A stretch of DNA of 64,000 nucleotides from Rhizobium leguminosarum (GCF_001679785.1 NZ_CP016286.1:372001-436000), one strand, 5' to 3'. Counted from the stretch's first letter, positions 33,839 to 42,027 are shown. The notes: generated by a model from the sequence alone, not told the origin. Numbers and translations: made by a program.

Positions 33839-34849
33839 ATGAGACCTGATGCGCTGCTTTATCCCGCCCCCGAGGGGCTCTATTGCCCGGAAGGCGGCTT
33901 TTATGTCGATCCGGTGCGGCCCGTCGAGCAGGCGCTCGTCACCCACGGCCATTCGGACCATGCCCGCCCCGGCCATGTGAACGTGCTTGCCACCCGCCAG
34001 ACGCTCGACATCATGCGCTTGCGTTACGGCGACGGTTTCTGCGCCAGCGAGCAGGCGGCAGCCTTCGGCGAGGAACTGCTGGTCAACGGCGTCAAGGTAA
34101 GTTTTCACCCGGCCGGCCATGTGCTCGGCTCCGCCCAGATCGCCATCGAGAAGAACGGCACCCGCATCGTCGTCTCCGGCGACTACAAGCGCCGCCCCGA
34201 CCCGACCTGCGCCGCCTACGTGCCGGTTGCCTGCGATGTCTTCATCACCGAGGCGACCTTCGGCCTGCCGGTCTTCCATCATCCCGATCCGATGGACGAG
34301 ATTGGCAAGCTTTTGGCATCGCTGCGGCAATTTCCCGAGCGGACCCATCTCGTCGGCGCCTATGCGCTCGGCAAGGCCCAGCGCGTCATCCGGCTGCTGC
34401 GCGATGCCGGTTATGCTGAACCGATCTATATCCACGGCGCCATGGAAACTCTCTGCGACTATTACATCGGGCAGGGCATCGATCTCGGGGAACTGCTGCC
34501 GGCGACAATCGAAAGCCGCGACAAATCCGCCTTCAGGGGTGCGGTCGTCATCGGCCCGTCATCGGCCTTCGCCGACCGCTGGGCTCGGCGCTTCAACGAG
34601 CCGCTGCCGGCCTTCGCCTCCGGCTGGATGATGGTGCGCCAGCGCGCCAAACAGCACGGCGTCGAGCTGCCCCTCGTCATCTCCGATCATTGCGACTGGC
34701 CGGAACTGACGGAAACGATCCGGGAACTGCACCCGGCCGAGGTCTGGGTGACGCATGGCCGCGAGGAGGCCCTGGTGCGCTGGTGCCAATTGCAGGGCAT
34801 CAAGGCGAAGCCGCTGCATCTGGTGGGTTATGAGGATGAGGGGGATTGA
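33839..34849 (+). CDS. Ligase-associated DNA exonuclease (metallo-beta-lactamase/beta-CASP)
   Basis: The 336-residue protein has the metallo-beta-lactamase motif THGHSDH at residues 35-41, the GHVLGSAQI and VVSGDYKRRPDPT metal-ligand blocks, and a beta-CASP-type tail (LVISDHCDWPELTETI, VWVTHGREE). It matches the exonuclease encoded next to bacterial ATP-dependent DNA ligases and proposed to act in DNA damage repair. The ATG at 33839 gives the family's start (PDALLYPAPEGLYCP). The ligase gene follows after a 280-bp gap filled by repeats. Confidence 0.87.
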   Translation: MRPDALLYPAPEGLYCPEGGFYVDPVRPVEQALVTHGHSDHARPGHVNVLATRQTLDIMRLRYGDGFCASEQAAAFGEELLVNGVKVSFHPAGHVLGSAQIAIEKNGTRIVVSGDYKRRPDPTCAAYVPVACDVFITEATFGLPVFHHPDPMDEIGKLLASLRQFPERTHLVGAYALGKAQRVIRLLRDAGYAEPIYIHGAMETLCDYYIGQGIDLGELLPATIESRDKSAFRGAVVIGPSSAFADRWARRFNEPLPAFASGWMMVRQRAKQHGVELPLVISDHCDWPELTETIRELHPAEVWVTHGREEALVRWCQLQGIKAKPLHLVGYEDEGD

Positions 34850-34935
34850 GCGTGGAGTTTGTTGTTGAAAACCCCTCCCCAACCCCTCCCCACAAGGGGG
34901 AGGGGCTTTCGTGCCGCGCCCGTCGCATTTCTCGC

Positions 34936-35093
34936 TCCCTCATTCCTGTGCTTGTCACAGGAATCCAGCCACCGCGCGTCGGCGCGGTGAAAGACTCATG
35001 CAACGGAAAAGAGCCTCCCGCGTCCAAGGACTTGGACGCACTGGATTCCTGTGACATCCCTCGGGTCAAGCCCGAGGACAGGAATGAGGGAGC
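34936..35093. repeat. Mosaic repeat with 16-bp terminal inverted repeats (copy 2)
   Basis: GCTCCCTCATTCCTGT at the left end and ACAGGAATGAGGGAGC at the right end are perfect 16-bp inverted repeats. The interior shares the CACAGGAATCC, GCCACCGCGCGTC, CCAAGGACTTGG and GGATTCCTGTGAC blocks with copy 1 at 11270-11410. This copy also holds CCTCGGGTCAAGCCCGAGG, the hairpin of another repeat class, inserted near its right end. A further palindrome, CCCCTCCCC facing GGGGAGGGG, lies just upstream at about 34867-34909. Confidence 0.82.
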
Positions 35094-35129
35094 ACTCGTG
35101 GGGGCCCTTCGCGCGGGCAGGAGGCACCC

Positions 35130-36755
35130 ATGAAAGCCTTCGCCGACCTCCTCGACCGCCTGGTGCTGACCCCCAGCCGCAACGGCAAGCTGAAGCTTCT
35201 CACCGACTATTTCCGCGACACGCCGGACCCCGACCGCGGTTACGGCCTTGCCGCCATCGCCGGCACGCTGGAGGTGCGCAACGTCAAGCCCGCCATGCTG
35301 CGCGAGCTGGTGCTGGAGCGTATGGACGAGGTGCTGTTTCGCTATTCCTACGACTATGTCGGCGATCTTGCCGAAACCATCTCGCTCGTCTGGGACAATG
35401 AGAGGGATATCGACCGCTCGGCCCTTGCCCAGCCGCGTCTCAGCGAGATCGTCACCGGCATGAATGCCCTCGGCCGAACCGAAGTGCGCAGCTACGTCCG
35501 CGATCTTCTCGACCGGCTGGATTCGTCCGGCCGTTTCGCCTTCATCAAGCTTGCCACCGGCGCCATGCGCATCGGCGTTTCCGCCCGCCTTGCCAAGCAG
35601 GCGCTCGCCGATCTCGGCGACAAGGACGTCACCGAGATCGAAACCCTTTGGCATGGCCTGCAGCCGCCCTATGAGACGCTGTTCGAATGGCTGGCGGGTG
35701 GCGGCGAAAAGCCGGTGCTGGCCACACCGGCGATCTTCCATTCCGTCATGCTCGCCAATGCGGTGGAGGAGGGGGATCTGACCAGTCTCGATCCGGCGAA
35801 TTATGCCGCCGAATGGAAATGGGACGGCATCCGCGTCCAGCTCTCCCGCTCCGGCGACAGGCGCAAGATTTATTCCCGCTCCGGCGACGACATATCAGGC
35901 GCCTTTCCCGATATTCTCGACGCGATCAATTTTTCCGGCGTCGTCGACGGCGAGCTGCTGGTCGGCGGCACCGCCCGCTCCAATAGCCCGACCCGTACCT
36001 TCTCCGACCTGCAGCAGCGCCTGAACCGCAAGACGGTGACGGCAAAGATGCTTGGCGATTACCCCGCCTTCATCCGCACCTATGACCTGCTCTTCGATGG
36101 CGACGACGACGTCCGCGGCCGCACCTATGTCGATCGTCGCGACCGGCTGACCGAGATCATCGATCGCGCCCCGCACGACCGTTTCGACATCTCGCCGCTC
36201 GTGCCGTTCTCGTCGTGGGAAGAGCTCGATACTCTGCGCGCCGCCCCGCCCGATCCGGTCATCGAAGGCGTGATGATCAAGCGCCGCGACAGCATCTACC
36301 AGGCCGGCCGCATGAAGGGTCCCTGGTTCAAGTGGAAGCGCGACCCCTATAGTGTCGATGCGGTGCTGATGTATGCCCAGCGCGGCCACGGCAAGCGCTC
36401 CAGCTACTATTCCGATTTCACCTTCGGCGTCTGGGCCGACGACGAGGACGGCGAACAGCTGGTGCCCGTCGGCAAGGCCTATTTCGGCTTCACCGATGCA
36501 GAGCTCGAAGTGCTCGACAAGTTCGTGCGCAACAATACCACCGAGCGTTTCGGCCCGGTGCGGGCCGTGCGCGCCGATAAGGAGTTCGGCTTCGTCGTCG
36601 AAGTGGCCTTCGAGGGCATCAACCGTTCGACCCGGCATAAATCGGGGGTCGCCATGCGCTTCCCCCGCATCGCCCGCCTTCGCCCCGACAAACCTTCCTA
36701 CGAAGCCGACCGGCTGCGCACGCTGATCGCCATGATCGAGGCCAAGCCGGCGTGA
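35130..36755 (+). CDS. ATP-dependent DNA ligase (LigC/LigB-type, repair-associated)
   Basis: The 541-residue enzyme joins DNA nicks using ATP. An N-terminal DNA-binding domain (about 1-195) is followed by the nucleotidyltransferase core with the adenylated Lys230 in EWKWDGIR, VDGELLVG, IEGVMIKR and WFKWKRD, and then an OB domain. This is the repair-type ligase that accompanies the exonuclease upstream, not the essential NAD-dependent LigA. The helicase and PdeM endonuclease genes that often complete this cluster are not next to it. Confidence 0.9.
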   Translation: MKAFADLLDRLVLTPSRNGKLKLLTDYFRDTPDPDRGYGLAAIAGTLEVRNVKPAMLRELVLERMDEVLFRYSYDYVGDLAETISLVWDNERDIDRSALAQPRLSEIVTGMNALGRTEVRSYVRDLLDRLDSSGRFAFIKLATGAMRIGVSARLAKQALADLGDKDVTEIETLWHGLQPPYETLFEWLAGGGEKPVLATPAIFHSVMLANAVEEGDLTSLDPANYAAEWKWDGIRVQLSRSGDRRKIYSRSGDDISGAFPDILDAINFSGVVDGELLVGGTARSNSPTRTFSDLQQRLNRKTVTAKMLGDYPAFIRTYDLLFDGDDDVRGRTYVDRRDRLTEIIDRAPHDRFDISPLVPFSSWEELDTLRAAPPDPVIEGVMIKRRDSIYQAGRMKGPWFKWKRDPYSVDAVLMYAQRGHGKRSSYYSDFTFGVWADDEDGEQLVPVGKAYFGFTDAELEVLDKFVRNNTTERFGPVRAVRADKEFGFVVEVAFEGINRSTRHKSGVAMRFPRIARLRPDKPSYEADRLRTLIAMIEAKPA

Positions 36756-36871
36756 AGTTGCATGCCCTGCGCAACAATGACGCAGGGCAATATTTTCAAC
36801 AGCATGTGTATTGGCGGCAACGATCTTCCGGTGCAGATTTTGCATGCCGGGGAAATGATGGGTGCTGCGTT

Positions 36872-37792
36872 ATGAACTCGCGTGAACGAAATTCCCTTTT
36901 CCTCCAGCGCCGTGCCGTGCTGGCGGGTCTTGCCGGTGCATTTATCCTGCCGCGCATGGCGGCCGCTTTCGATGTCCCGGACGAGCCGCGCCTTGCAAAG
37001 CGCGACTATGCCCAAGTCCGCCACCATTTCCGCACCAAGCTTTTGCAGAAGGGCCCGGCGCCTGACAAATACGAACCGCTGAATGCGCCTGCAGATGCCG
37101 ACAAGATTTTCTACCGCTCGGGCTACGGCGAGTTGGAACTGGTGGCCTTTGTCTCGAAATACAAGCGCGAGCGCGCCGCCAGGCCCGCCGTGCTCTTCCT
37201 GCACGGCGGCAATGCCATGGGCATCGGCCACTGGCAGCTGATGAAGCCCTATATGGATGCCGGTTATGTCGTGATGATGCCGTCGCTGCGCGGCGAGAAC
37301 GGCCAGATGGGCAATTTCTCCGGCTTCTACGACGAGGTCGACGACGTGCTCGCCGCCGCCGAGAGGCTGGCGCATCTGCCGGGTGTCGATCCCGAACGGC
37401 TCTTCATCGCCGGCCACAGCATCGGCGGTACGCTGACCATGCTGACGGCGATGAGCACCCACAAATTCCGCGCCGCTGCACCGATTTCAGGCAACCCCGA
37501 TGCCTTCCGCTTCTTCAACCGCTATCCCCAGGACATCCGTTTCGACGACAGCAACGCGCATGAATTCGAGGTGCGTTCGGCGCTGTGTTACGCCCACAGC
37601 TTCAAATGCCCGGTCCGTGTCGTCCACGGCACCGAGGAGCCGCATTTCAACGACCGCGCCGATCTGCTGGCCCGCCGCGCCCGGGGCGCCGGCGTTCATA
37701 TCGAAACGGAAACCGTCGCCGGCAATCACACCTCGGCGCTGCCGGCCGAGATCGAACAGAGCATCCGCTTCTTCCACGGGGTGGCGGCCTGA
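36872..37792 (+). CDS. Exported alpha/beta hydrolase or S9-like peptidase
   Basis: The protein of 306 residues starts with a Tat-like signal, LQRRAVLAGLAGAF. The core has LFLHGGNAMGIGHWQL, the nucleophile elbow AGHSIGG near residue 183, VVHGTEEPHF and a C-terminal GNHTSALP with the likely catalytic histidine. It resembles dienelactone hydrolase or prolyl-oligopeptidase domains. The substrate is unknown. The ATG at 36872 directly precedes the signal. It lies 107 bp before a pair of L,D-transpeptidase genes, so a cell-envelope role is possible. Confidence 0.78.
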   Translation: MNSRERNSLFLQRRAVLAGLAGAFILPRMAAAFDVPDEPRLAKRDYAQVRHHFRTKLLQKGPAPDKYEPLNAPADADKIFYRSGYGELELVAFVSKYKRERAARPAVLFLHGGNAMGIGHWQLMKPYMDAGYVVMMPSLRGENGQMGNFSGFYDEVDDVLAAAERLAHLPGVDPERLFIAGHSIGGTLTMLTAMSTHKFRAAAPISGNPDAFRFFNRYPQDIRFDDSNAHEFEVRSALCYAHSFKCPVRVVHGTEEPHFNDRADLLARRARGAGVHIETETVAGNHTSALPAEIEQSIRFFHGVAA

Positions 37793-37898
37793 ATTTCGCC
37801 GCCGCCTTTCCCACACCAACGCCAGCTTCGCGCCAGCCGCAGATGCCATCGTTCCGGCAGATATCGCTGTCTCGCCGATCGTTGATAAGGGTGGTTCC

Positions 37899-38705
37899 AT
37901 GAATTTTCTGCGCCGGGTCTTCCCGCTTGCCGGGCTCGTGATTGCGGTTGCGTCGCTGAGCGGCTGCAACATCCTCATTCCCGATGTCGCCGCTGATTCG
38001 CCCGCCCGCTTCGTCCAGGAGACCTCGCCGGTCTTCTATCAGCCACCCGGCGTCGATCCGCGCCGGGTGCGGCCGATCCCCGATCAGCCGGTGCCGCAGA
38101 CGCGCGAGCTCTACAAGACCCAGTTCCACCAGACCTATGGCCTGCCGGTCACCAATCCCGTGCATATGGCGATGTATGGCCAGCTGCGTGACGAGGATTT
38201 CACCCTGCCGGCGATCCCGGTCAGCCGCGTACAGCCGCAGTTCCTGCGCCAGGAGGTCGATTATCAGACGACCGAGCGTCCCGGCACCGTGGTCATCGAT
38301 ACCAAGGCGCATTTCCTCTATTTCGTCGAGGGCAACGGCAAGGCGATGCGCTACGGCGTCGGCCTCGGCCGCGACGGTTACGCCTGGTCGGGCCGCGGCG
38401 TCATCCAGTGGAAGCAGAAATGGCCGCGCTGGACGCCGTCGGTCGAAATGGTCTCGCGCCAGCCTGAGGTTCGCCCCTTCGGGGCGGAGAATGGCGGCAT
38501 GAATCCGGGGCTGATGAACCCGCTCGGCGCCCGCGCCATGTATATCTTCAAGGACGGGCAGGATACGCTCTACCGTGTCCACGGCACACCCGATTGGCAG
38601 TCGATCGGCAAGGCCACCTCGTCGGGCTGCGTGCGCATGCTGAACCAGGACGTCGTCGATCTCTACGACCGCCTTCCTGCCAAGGCCGAGATCGTTGTGA
38701 TGTAG
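37899..38705 (+). CDS. L,D-transpeptidase (YkuD family), lipoprotein
   Basis: The 268-residue protein has a lipoprotein signal with lipobox LSGC (about residues 22-25), so it is probably anchored in an outer or inner membrane leaflet facing the periplasm. The YkuD domain ends with HGTPDWQSIG and SSGCVRM, the catalytic histidine and cysteine (about residue 244). It would make 3-3 peptidoglycan cross-links or attach proteins. The next gene is a paralogue. The start at 37899 follows AAGGGTGG. Confidence 0.9.
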   Translation: MNFLRRVFPLAGLVIAVASLSGCNILIPDVAADSPARFVQETSPVFYQPPGVDPRRVRPIPDQPVPQTRELYKTQFHQTYGLPVTNPVHMAMYGQLRDEDFTLPAIPVSRVQPQFLRQEVDYQTTERPGTVVIDTKAHFLYFVEGNGKAMRYGVGLGRDGYAWSGRGVIQWKQKWPRWTPSVEMVSRQPEVRPFGAENGGMNPGLMNPLGARAMYIFKDGQDTLYRVHGTPDWQSIGKATSSGCVRMLNQDVVDLYDRLPAKAEIVVM

Positions 38706-38882
38706 CGCTGCAACAGCGCTTCCCATATCGTCTGCTCCGGGCCGGACACGTCTGCGTGAAGCTATGGTTTATTTGGCGCAAGCCGATAGATATTCCTAAT
38801 GTCGTTATCGGCATCGGACGAATCACCGGTTTAACCGGCGTCTTGTCCGGCTTCCCGTATCAAAGGAAATCAGTCTCGCGTC

Positions 38883-39617
38883 ATGAGCTTCGATAGACAT
38901 CTTTCCCGCCGCAGCTTTCTTTCCTTTTCGGCGTTGACCGCAGCCTCCGCGCTCGCCGGCTGCGCCTCCTCAGCCAACACCGTGACATCAGGCGATACGA
39001 CGATCACTTACCGTTCGCCCATGCGCCTGTTCCAGTCCCCGGGTGCGTCGAGCGTGCCGAGTGGGGCCGAGCTTGCCGTGATGTATGGCCCCATCGAAGA
39101 CGGCGGCTTTCTCATTCCAGCCGTTCCCTACGAGCAGATCGATCCGCGCTATTATCGCCAGCGCGTCGTCGATCCCACCGGCCAGCCCCCCGGCACCATT
39201 GTTGTCGATACGCCGTCGCGTTTCCTCTATCTCGTCCAGGGCGACGGCATGGCGATGCGTTACGGCGTCGGCATCGGCCGCGAGGGTTTCGCCTGGCAGG
39301 GGTCGGGCGTCATCCAGTGGCGTCAGAGATGGCCGCGCTGGAAGCCGCCGAACGAGATGGTCGCCCGCCAGCCCGAACTCGTCAAATATTCGATCGAGAA
39401 CGGCGGCATGGAGCCGGGTCTGAAGAACCCGCTCGGCGCCCGCGCACTCTATATCTTCTCGAATGGAGAGGACACGCTCTATCGCCTGCACGGAAATCCC
39501 GATTGGCGCTCGATCGGCAAGGCCGTCTCGTCAGGCTGCGTGCGGCTGATGAACCAGGATATCATCGATCTCTACGACCGTGTTCCGACCAAGGCGCCGA
39601 TCGTCGTCTGGCAGTAA
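38883..39617 (+). CDS. L,D-transpeptidase (YkuD family), Tat-exported lipoprotein
   Basis: This protein of 244 residues is a paralogue of the preceding one. It has a twin-arginine signal (LSRRSFLSFSALTAASALAGC) that ends in a lipobox, so it seems to be a Tat-dependent lipoprotein, in contrast to its neighbour. The catalytic HGNPDWRSIG and SSGCVRL are intact. The two enzymes are tandem, with a 177-bp gap, so each probably has its own promoter. A 13-bp palindrome CCGGTTTAACCGG lies at 38826-38838 in that gap. Confidence 0.9.
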   Translation: MSFDRHLSRRSFLSFSALTAASALAGCASSANTVTSGDTTITYRSPMRLFQSPGASSVPSGAELAVMYGPIEDGGFLIPAVPYEQIDPRYYRQRVVDPTGQPPGTIVVDTPSRFLYLVQGDGMAMRYGVGIGREGFAWQGSGVIQWRQRWPRWKPPNEMVARQPELVKYSIENGGMEPGLKNPLGARALYIFSNGEDTLYRLHGNPDWRSIGKAVSSGCVRLMNQDIIDLYDRVPTKAPIVVWQ

Positions 39618-39625
39618 TTTTCACG

Positions 39626-39650
39626 GAGGCGGCCGCGATCCGGCCGCCTC
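39626..39650 (+). terminator. GC-rich hairpin after the L,D-transpeptidase gene
   Basis: GAGGCGGCCG at 39626-39635 and CGGCCGCCTC at 39641-39650 form a 10-bp perfect stem with a five-base loop, nine bases after the stop codon. There is no T-run, so it is either a weak intrinsic terminator or a structure that protects the mRNA end. Confidence 0.6.
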
Positions 39651-39843
39651 GGATCGATCCCTTTTCCCAGGCAAGCCGGCGCTTTGCCTCGGGCAAGCGG
39701 CTGCTTTGCCTCTGGAAAGGAGCTTCATTTTGCGCCCGCAAGAGAATTATTTTCCGAAATACCATTGCTTAATTCGGTAAATATCCTACATGGTGCGTAT
39801 CGAATTGCTTGCGACCTTTGTCCACGCGCTTGAGCGCACCGTC

Positions 39844-39882
39844 AGATATCCTCTCAACATCGATACGGCTTGTCGGATATCT
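39844..39882 (+). promoter_or_regulatory. Stem-loop in the probable 5' leader of the cold-shock gene
   Basis: AGATATCC at 39844-39851 and GGATATCT at 39875-39882 are perfect 8-bp inverted arms with a 23-base loop, 40 bases upstream of the cold-shock gene start. Cold-shock mRNAs in other bacteria have long structured leaders that respond to temperature. The region 39651-39843 shows nothing else that can be named. Confidence 0.5.
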
Positions 39883-39921
39883 TTCCGCAAGCGAACACAA
39901 ACGGTTGAAAAGGAGATCGTT

Positions 39922-40131
39922 ATGAATTCAGGCGTCGTAAAGTGGTTCAATGGCACCAAGGGTTTTGGCTTCATTCAGCCCGATGATGGTTCTACGGACG
40001 TTTTTGTCCATATTTCAGCGGTCGAACGCGCCGGAATGCGCGAACTCGTTGAAGGTCAGAAGATCCGCTACGATCTCGTCCGCGACAAGAAGTCCGGCAA
40101 GAATTCGGCCGACAACCTTCAGGCCGCATAA
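39922..40131 (+). CDS. Cold-shock domain protein (CspA family)
   Basis: The 69-residue protein is a single OB-fold cold-shock domain with both RNA-binding motifs, KGFGFI (RNP1) and VFVHIS (RNP2). The acidic DDGSTD loop and the [10 protein letters not shown] end fit alphaproteobacterial Csp proteins. It would bind single-stranded RNA and melt structures at low temperature. AAAAGGAGATCGTT precedes ATG 39922; the longer upstream frame is leader sequence. Confidence 0.95.
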   Translation: MNSGVVKWFNGTKGFGFIQPDDGSTDVFVHISAVERAGMRELVEGQKIRYDLVRDKKSGKNSADNLQAA

Positions 40132-40162
40132 TTTGTCATTCGCCTACGCTGACCACGGATGT

Positions 40163-40235
40163 ACTGGCAGCGGGCTGACCAAACTGGCAGCGGGCTGAGT
40201 GACTGGAAGAGGTCGGGTTCGAGCCCGGCCTTTTT
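40163..40235 (+). terminator. Direct repeat and intrinsic terminator after the cold-shock gene
   Basis: ACTGGCAGCGGGCTGA is present twice, at 40163-40178 and 40183-40198. It is followed by the hairpin GTCGGGTTC-GAGCCCGGC at 40212-40229 and TTTTT at 40231-40235, a good intrinsic terminator. The GGTTCGAGCC part looks like a tRNA T-arm, but no tRNA can be folded around it. Confidence 0.65.
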
Positions 40236-40337
40236 GCTTTGATCGCAGGCTTTTCCCGAATGCCCCGGTCGTTCCTGAATGACCCCGGTCGTTCTGATTG
40301 ACCGATTGAGCAGCCGAAGAGTCGAAGGGACGCTGAA

Positions 40338-40622
40338 ATGGGCAGACAAAACTATAAAGTCGGCGACATGATCGTGCTGAAATCCGGCCTTACCCGCACG
40401 GCGAAAGCCGACAAGCGGTGCCGGATCTCCAGCATCCTGCCCAACGACCACGGGCATGTGCAATATCGTGTCCAGTTCGACGCGGAGAATTTCGAGCGCC
40501 GCATCACTGAGGCCGACATCGATACCGGTGAATCTCCGTCGAGGGCTTCCCCCGAGGCGGCTGCCAAGTCCGACGGCGCCGAGCCCTGGCTGAAGTTTTC
40601 GAGCATCAAAATCGGGAAGTAG
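40338..40622 (+). CDS. Small conserved-type hypothetical protein
   Basis: The 94-residue protein has an N-terminal half that looks like a small beta-barrel ([56 protein letters not shown]) with a KOW- or Tudor-like pattern, and a polar tail. No family was identified with confidence. It lies between the cold-shock gene and rpsU; a role in RNA metabolism would be a guess from context. A GGGACGCTGAA ribosome-binding region precedes the start. Confidence 0.65.
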   Translation: MGRQNYKVGDMIVLKSGLTRTAKADKRCRISSILPNDHGHVQYRVQFDAENFERRITEADIDTGESPSRASPEAAAKSDGAEPWLKFSSIKIGK

Positions 40623-40623
40623 T

Positions 40624-40650
40624 TCCGGGTTTTTTTGGCCCGGGTTTTTT
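40624..40650 (+). terminator. Intrinsic terminator upstream of rpsU
   Basis: TCCGGGTTTTTTTGGCCCGGG followed by TTTTTTATTTT lies directly after the preceding gene. CCGGG and CCCGG pair across a T-rich loop, and a second T-run follows. It should end transcription from the small hypothetical gene; rpsU then needs its own promoter within a short gap or partial read-through. Confidence 0.55.
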
Positions 40651-40696
40651 ATTTTGGACAATGCGGCCTCGCCGCCGCAACAGGAAGGATATCGTT

Positions 40697-40936
40697 TTGC
40701 AGGTACTCGTCAGAGATAACAATGTCGATCAGGCGCTCCGCGTGCTCAAGAAAAAGATGCAGCGGGAAGGCCTGTTCCGGGAAATGAAGGCGCGCAGCGC
40801 CTTTGAGAAGCCGTCCGAGAAGCGCGCCCGCGAAAAGGCCGAGGCCATTCGCCGCCAGCGCAAGCTCGCTCGCAAGAAGCTGCAGCGCGAAGGTCTGCTG
40901 CCGGCGCCGAAGAAGGTTCTCCGCCCCACCCGCTAA
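40697..40936 (+). CDS. rpsU: 30S ribosomal protein S21
   Basis: The 79-residue protein is S21: [24 protein letters not shown] at the start and a basic C-terminal helix ([21 protein letters not shown]). A TTG start at 40697 is proposed because AGGAAGGA lies eight bases upstream and S21 begins MQVLVRDN; no ATG or GTG precedes it at the right place. The C-terminal KKVLRPTR matches alphaproteobacterial forms. Confidence 0.93.
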   Translation: MQVLVRDNNVDQALRVLKKKMQREGLFREMKARSAFEKPSEKRAREKAEAIRRQRKLARKKLQREGLLPAPKKVLRPTR

Positions 40937-40950
40937 TCCCGGGCTTGGCA

Positions 40951-40987
40951 TCACGGCCCAACCGTGACAATCACGGTTCAGCCGTGA
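40951..40987 (+). other. Tandem alternative hairpins downstream of rpsU
   Basis: TCACGG-CCCAA-CCGTGA at 40951-40967 and TCACGG-TTCAG-CCGTGA at 40971-40987 are two hairpins with identical stems. AACCGTGA-CAA-TCACGGTT between them (40960-40978) is a third, stronger palindrome that excludes the other two. CATGG and CCATGG follow. This could be a terminator region or mRNA-end structure. The rest of 40988-41143 shows no supported gene. Confidence 0.5.
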
Positions 40988-41143
40988 ATCATGGTTTCTG
41001 CCGTTGAGCCATGGCTTACAGCGCCGCGCGTCTTTTCCAGACGCGCAAGGAGGCTGTAACACTTGAATTCAGCATAATTCCTTGAACCGATTCCGATTTG
41101 AGGAACTATGCAGTAACGCCGCCATCACCTGGGAAAGGGGCCT

Positions 41144-41368
41144 ATGACCGCCACCAAGGGAGAATTCTTCAATCCCGCCAAGCTTTCGTCTCGCGACAAG
41201 GCGGAAGCGACCGATCACACGGCGCGCGCCATTATTGCCGCCGAGGCATCGGCCCGTGACAAGAAGACGGAGAAGCTGAAGGCACTGCGTTTGCAGCAGG
41301 AGGCCGATGCCGAACCTAAGGCGGCGCCTGCAAAGAAGCGCCGGTCGCCAGCCAAACCGCGCCCCTGA
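41144..41368 (+). CDS. Small basic hypothetical protein
   Basis: The 74-residue protein is charged and probably helical then disordered: GEFFNPAKLSSRDKAEATDHTARAII, ARDKKTEKLKALRLQQEADAE and a lysine/proline tail PAKKRRSPAKPRP. GGGAAAGGGGCCT precedes the ATG. The basic tail suggests binding to nucleic acid, which is inference. No family was recognised. Confidence 0.6.
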   Translation: MTATKGEFFNPAKLSSRDKAEATDHTARAIIAAEASARDKKTEKLKALRLQQEADAEPKAAPAKKRRSPAKPRP

Positions 41369-41423
41369 TTTCTCGGCGCGCACGCCGGCTCTACCGGGTG
41401 CCGGCTCTTACGGGCAAATGCAT

Positions 41424-41909
41424 TCAGCCGCCCGTGCCGGCCCGCCCGAGGTTGCCCCGCAGCCGATGCAGCATGTCGCGCATCTCGGCCATTTCTTCAA
41501 GCGTGCAGCCGGCGGCTTGTCCGATCGCCGTCATGATCGTATCGATCTCCCCCTTCATTGCCTCACCTCTAGGGGTCAACGACACGATCACCTGCCGTTC
41601 GTCGCGCAGGTCGCGGATGCGCTTGATCAGCCCGCTCTGTTCCAGCCGTTTCAACAGCGGCGACAGCGTGCCGGAATCGAGATCCAGCTGCTCGCCGATC
41701 GTCTTGACCGGCAGTTCGCCGCGTTCCCACAGCACCAGCATCACCAGATATTGCGGGTAGGTCAGGCCGACCCTGTCGAGGATTGGCTTGTAGGCGCGGG
41801 TGAAAGCATGCGCCGTCGCGTAGACGGCGAAGCACAACTGCTTTTCCAGCCGCTTCTCCTCTTGCGGTATCTCCATCGTCTTCGTCGTTTGCGCTTTCAT
41901 ATCCATCAT
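41424..41909 (-). CDS. ohrR: Organic hydroperoxide sensor OhrR (MarR family)
   Basis: OhrR represses ohr until a reactive cysteine is oxidised by organic hydroperoxide. The 161-residue protein has that cysteine in LEKQLCFAVYATAHA (Cys26), followed by the MarR winged helix (LPVKTIGEQLDLDSGTLSPLLKRLEQSGLIKRIRD, RDERQVIVSLTPRG). It is divergent from ohr. The start may be 41909 or ATG 41900. A palindromic repeat pair lies between it and the ohr operator. Confidence 0.92.
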   Translation of the reverse strand: MMDMKAQTTKTMEIPQEEKRLEKQLCFAVYATAHAFTRAYKPILDRVGLTYPQYLVMLVLWERGELPVKTIGEQLDLDSGTLSPLLKRLEQSGLIKRIRDLRDERQVIVSLTPRGEAMKGEIDTIMTAIGQAAGCTLEEMAEMRDMLHRLRGNLGRAGTGG

Positions 41910-41913
41910 CCCT

Positions 41914-42027
41914 AGAGCATGATGCCGAAAAGTGTCCGCGGTTTTCGGGCAACATCATGCTCTAACTCTTTAATTTAGAACAGGATTCAGATTTTAGTCC
42001 GGTCCGGCTAAAATCATCCTGTTCTAA
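41914..42027. repeat. Two adjacent palindromic repeats between ohrR and ohr
   Basis: AGAGCATGATG and CATCATGCTCT are perfect 11-bp arms of the first (41914-41963). TTAGAACAGGAT and ATCCTGTTCTAA are 12-bp arms of the second (about 41975-42027). The first belongs to the class with GCCGAAAAGTG and GCGGTTTTCGG seen also at 16221, 43928 and, as a short form, at 62331. They could act as a transcription barrier between the divergent promoters. Confidence 0.7.

Noticed and set aside
32870..34435. 521-codon minus-strand frame across the hydrolase and exonuclease genes
   Set aside because: It spans two well-supported genes on the other strand and has no recognisable motif.
40205..40235. tRNA-like GGTTCGAGCC sequence after the cold-shock gene
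   Set aside because: No acceptor, D- or anticodon arm can be built around it; with the T-run it is better explained as a terminator.
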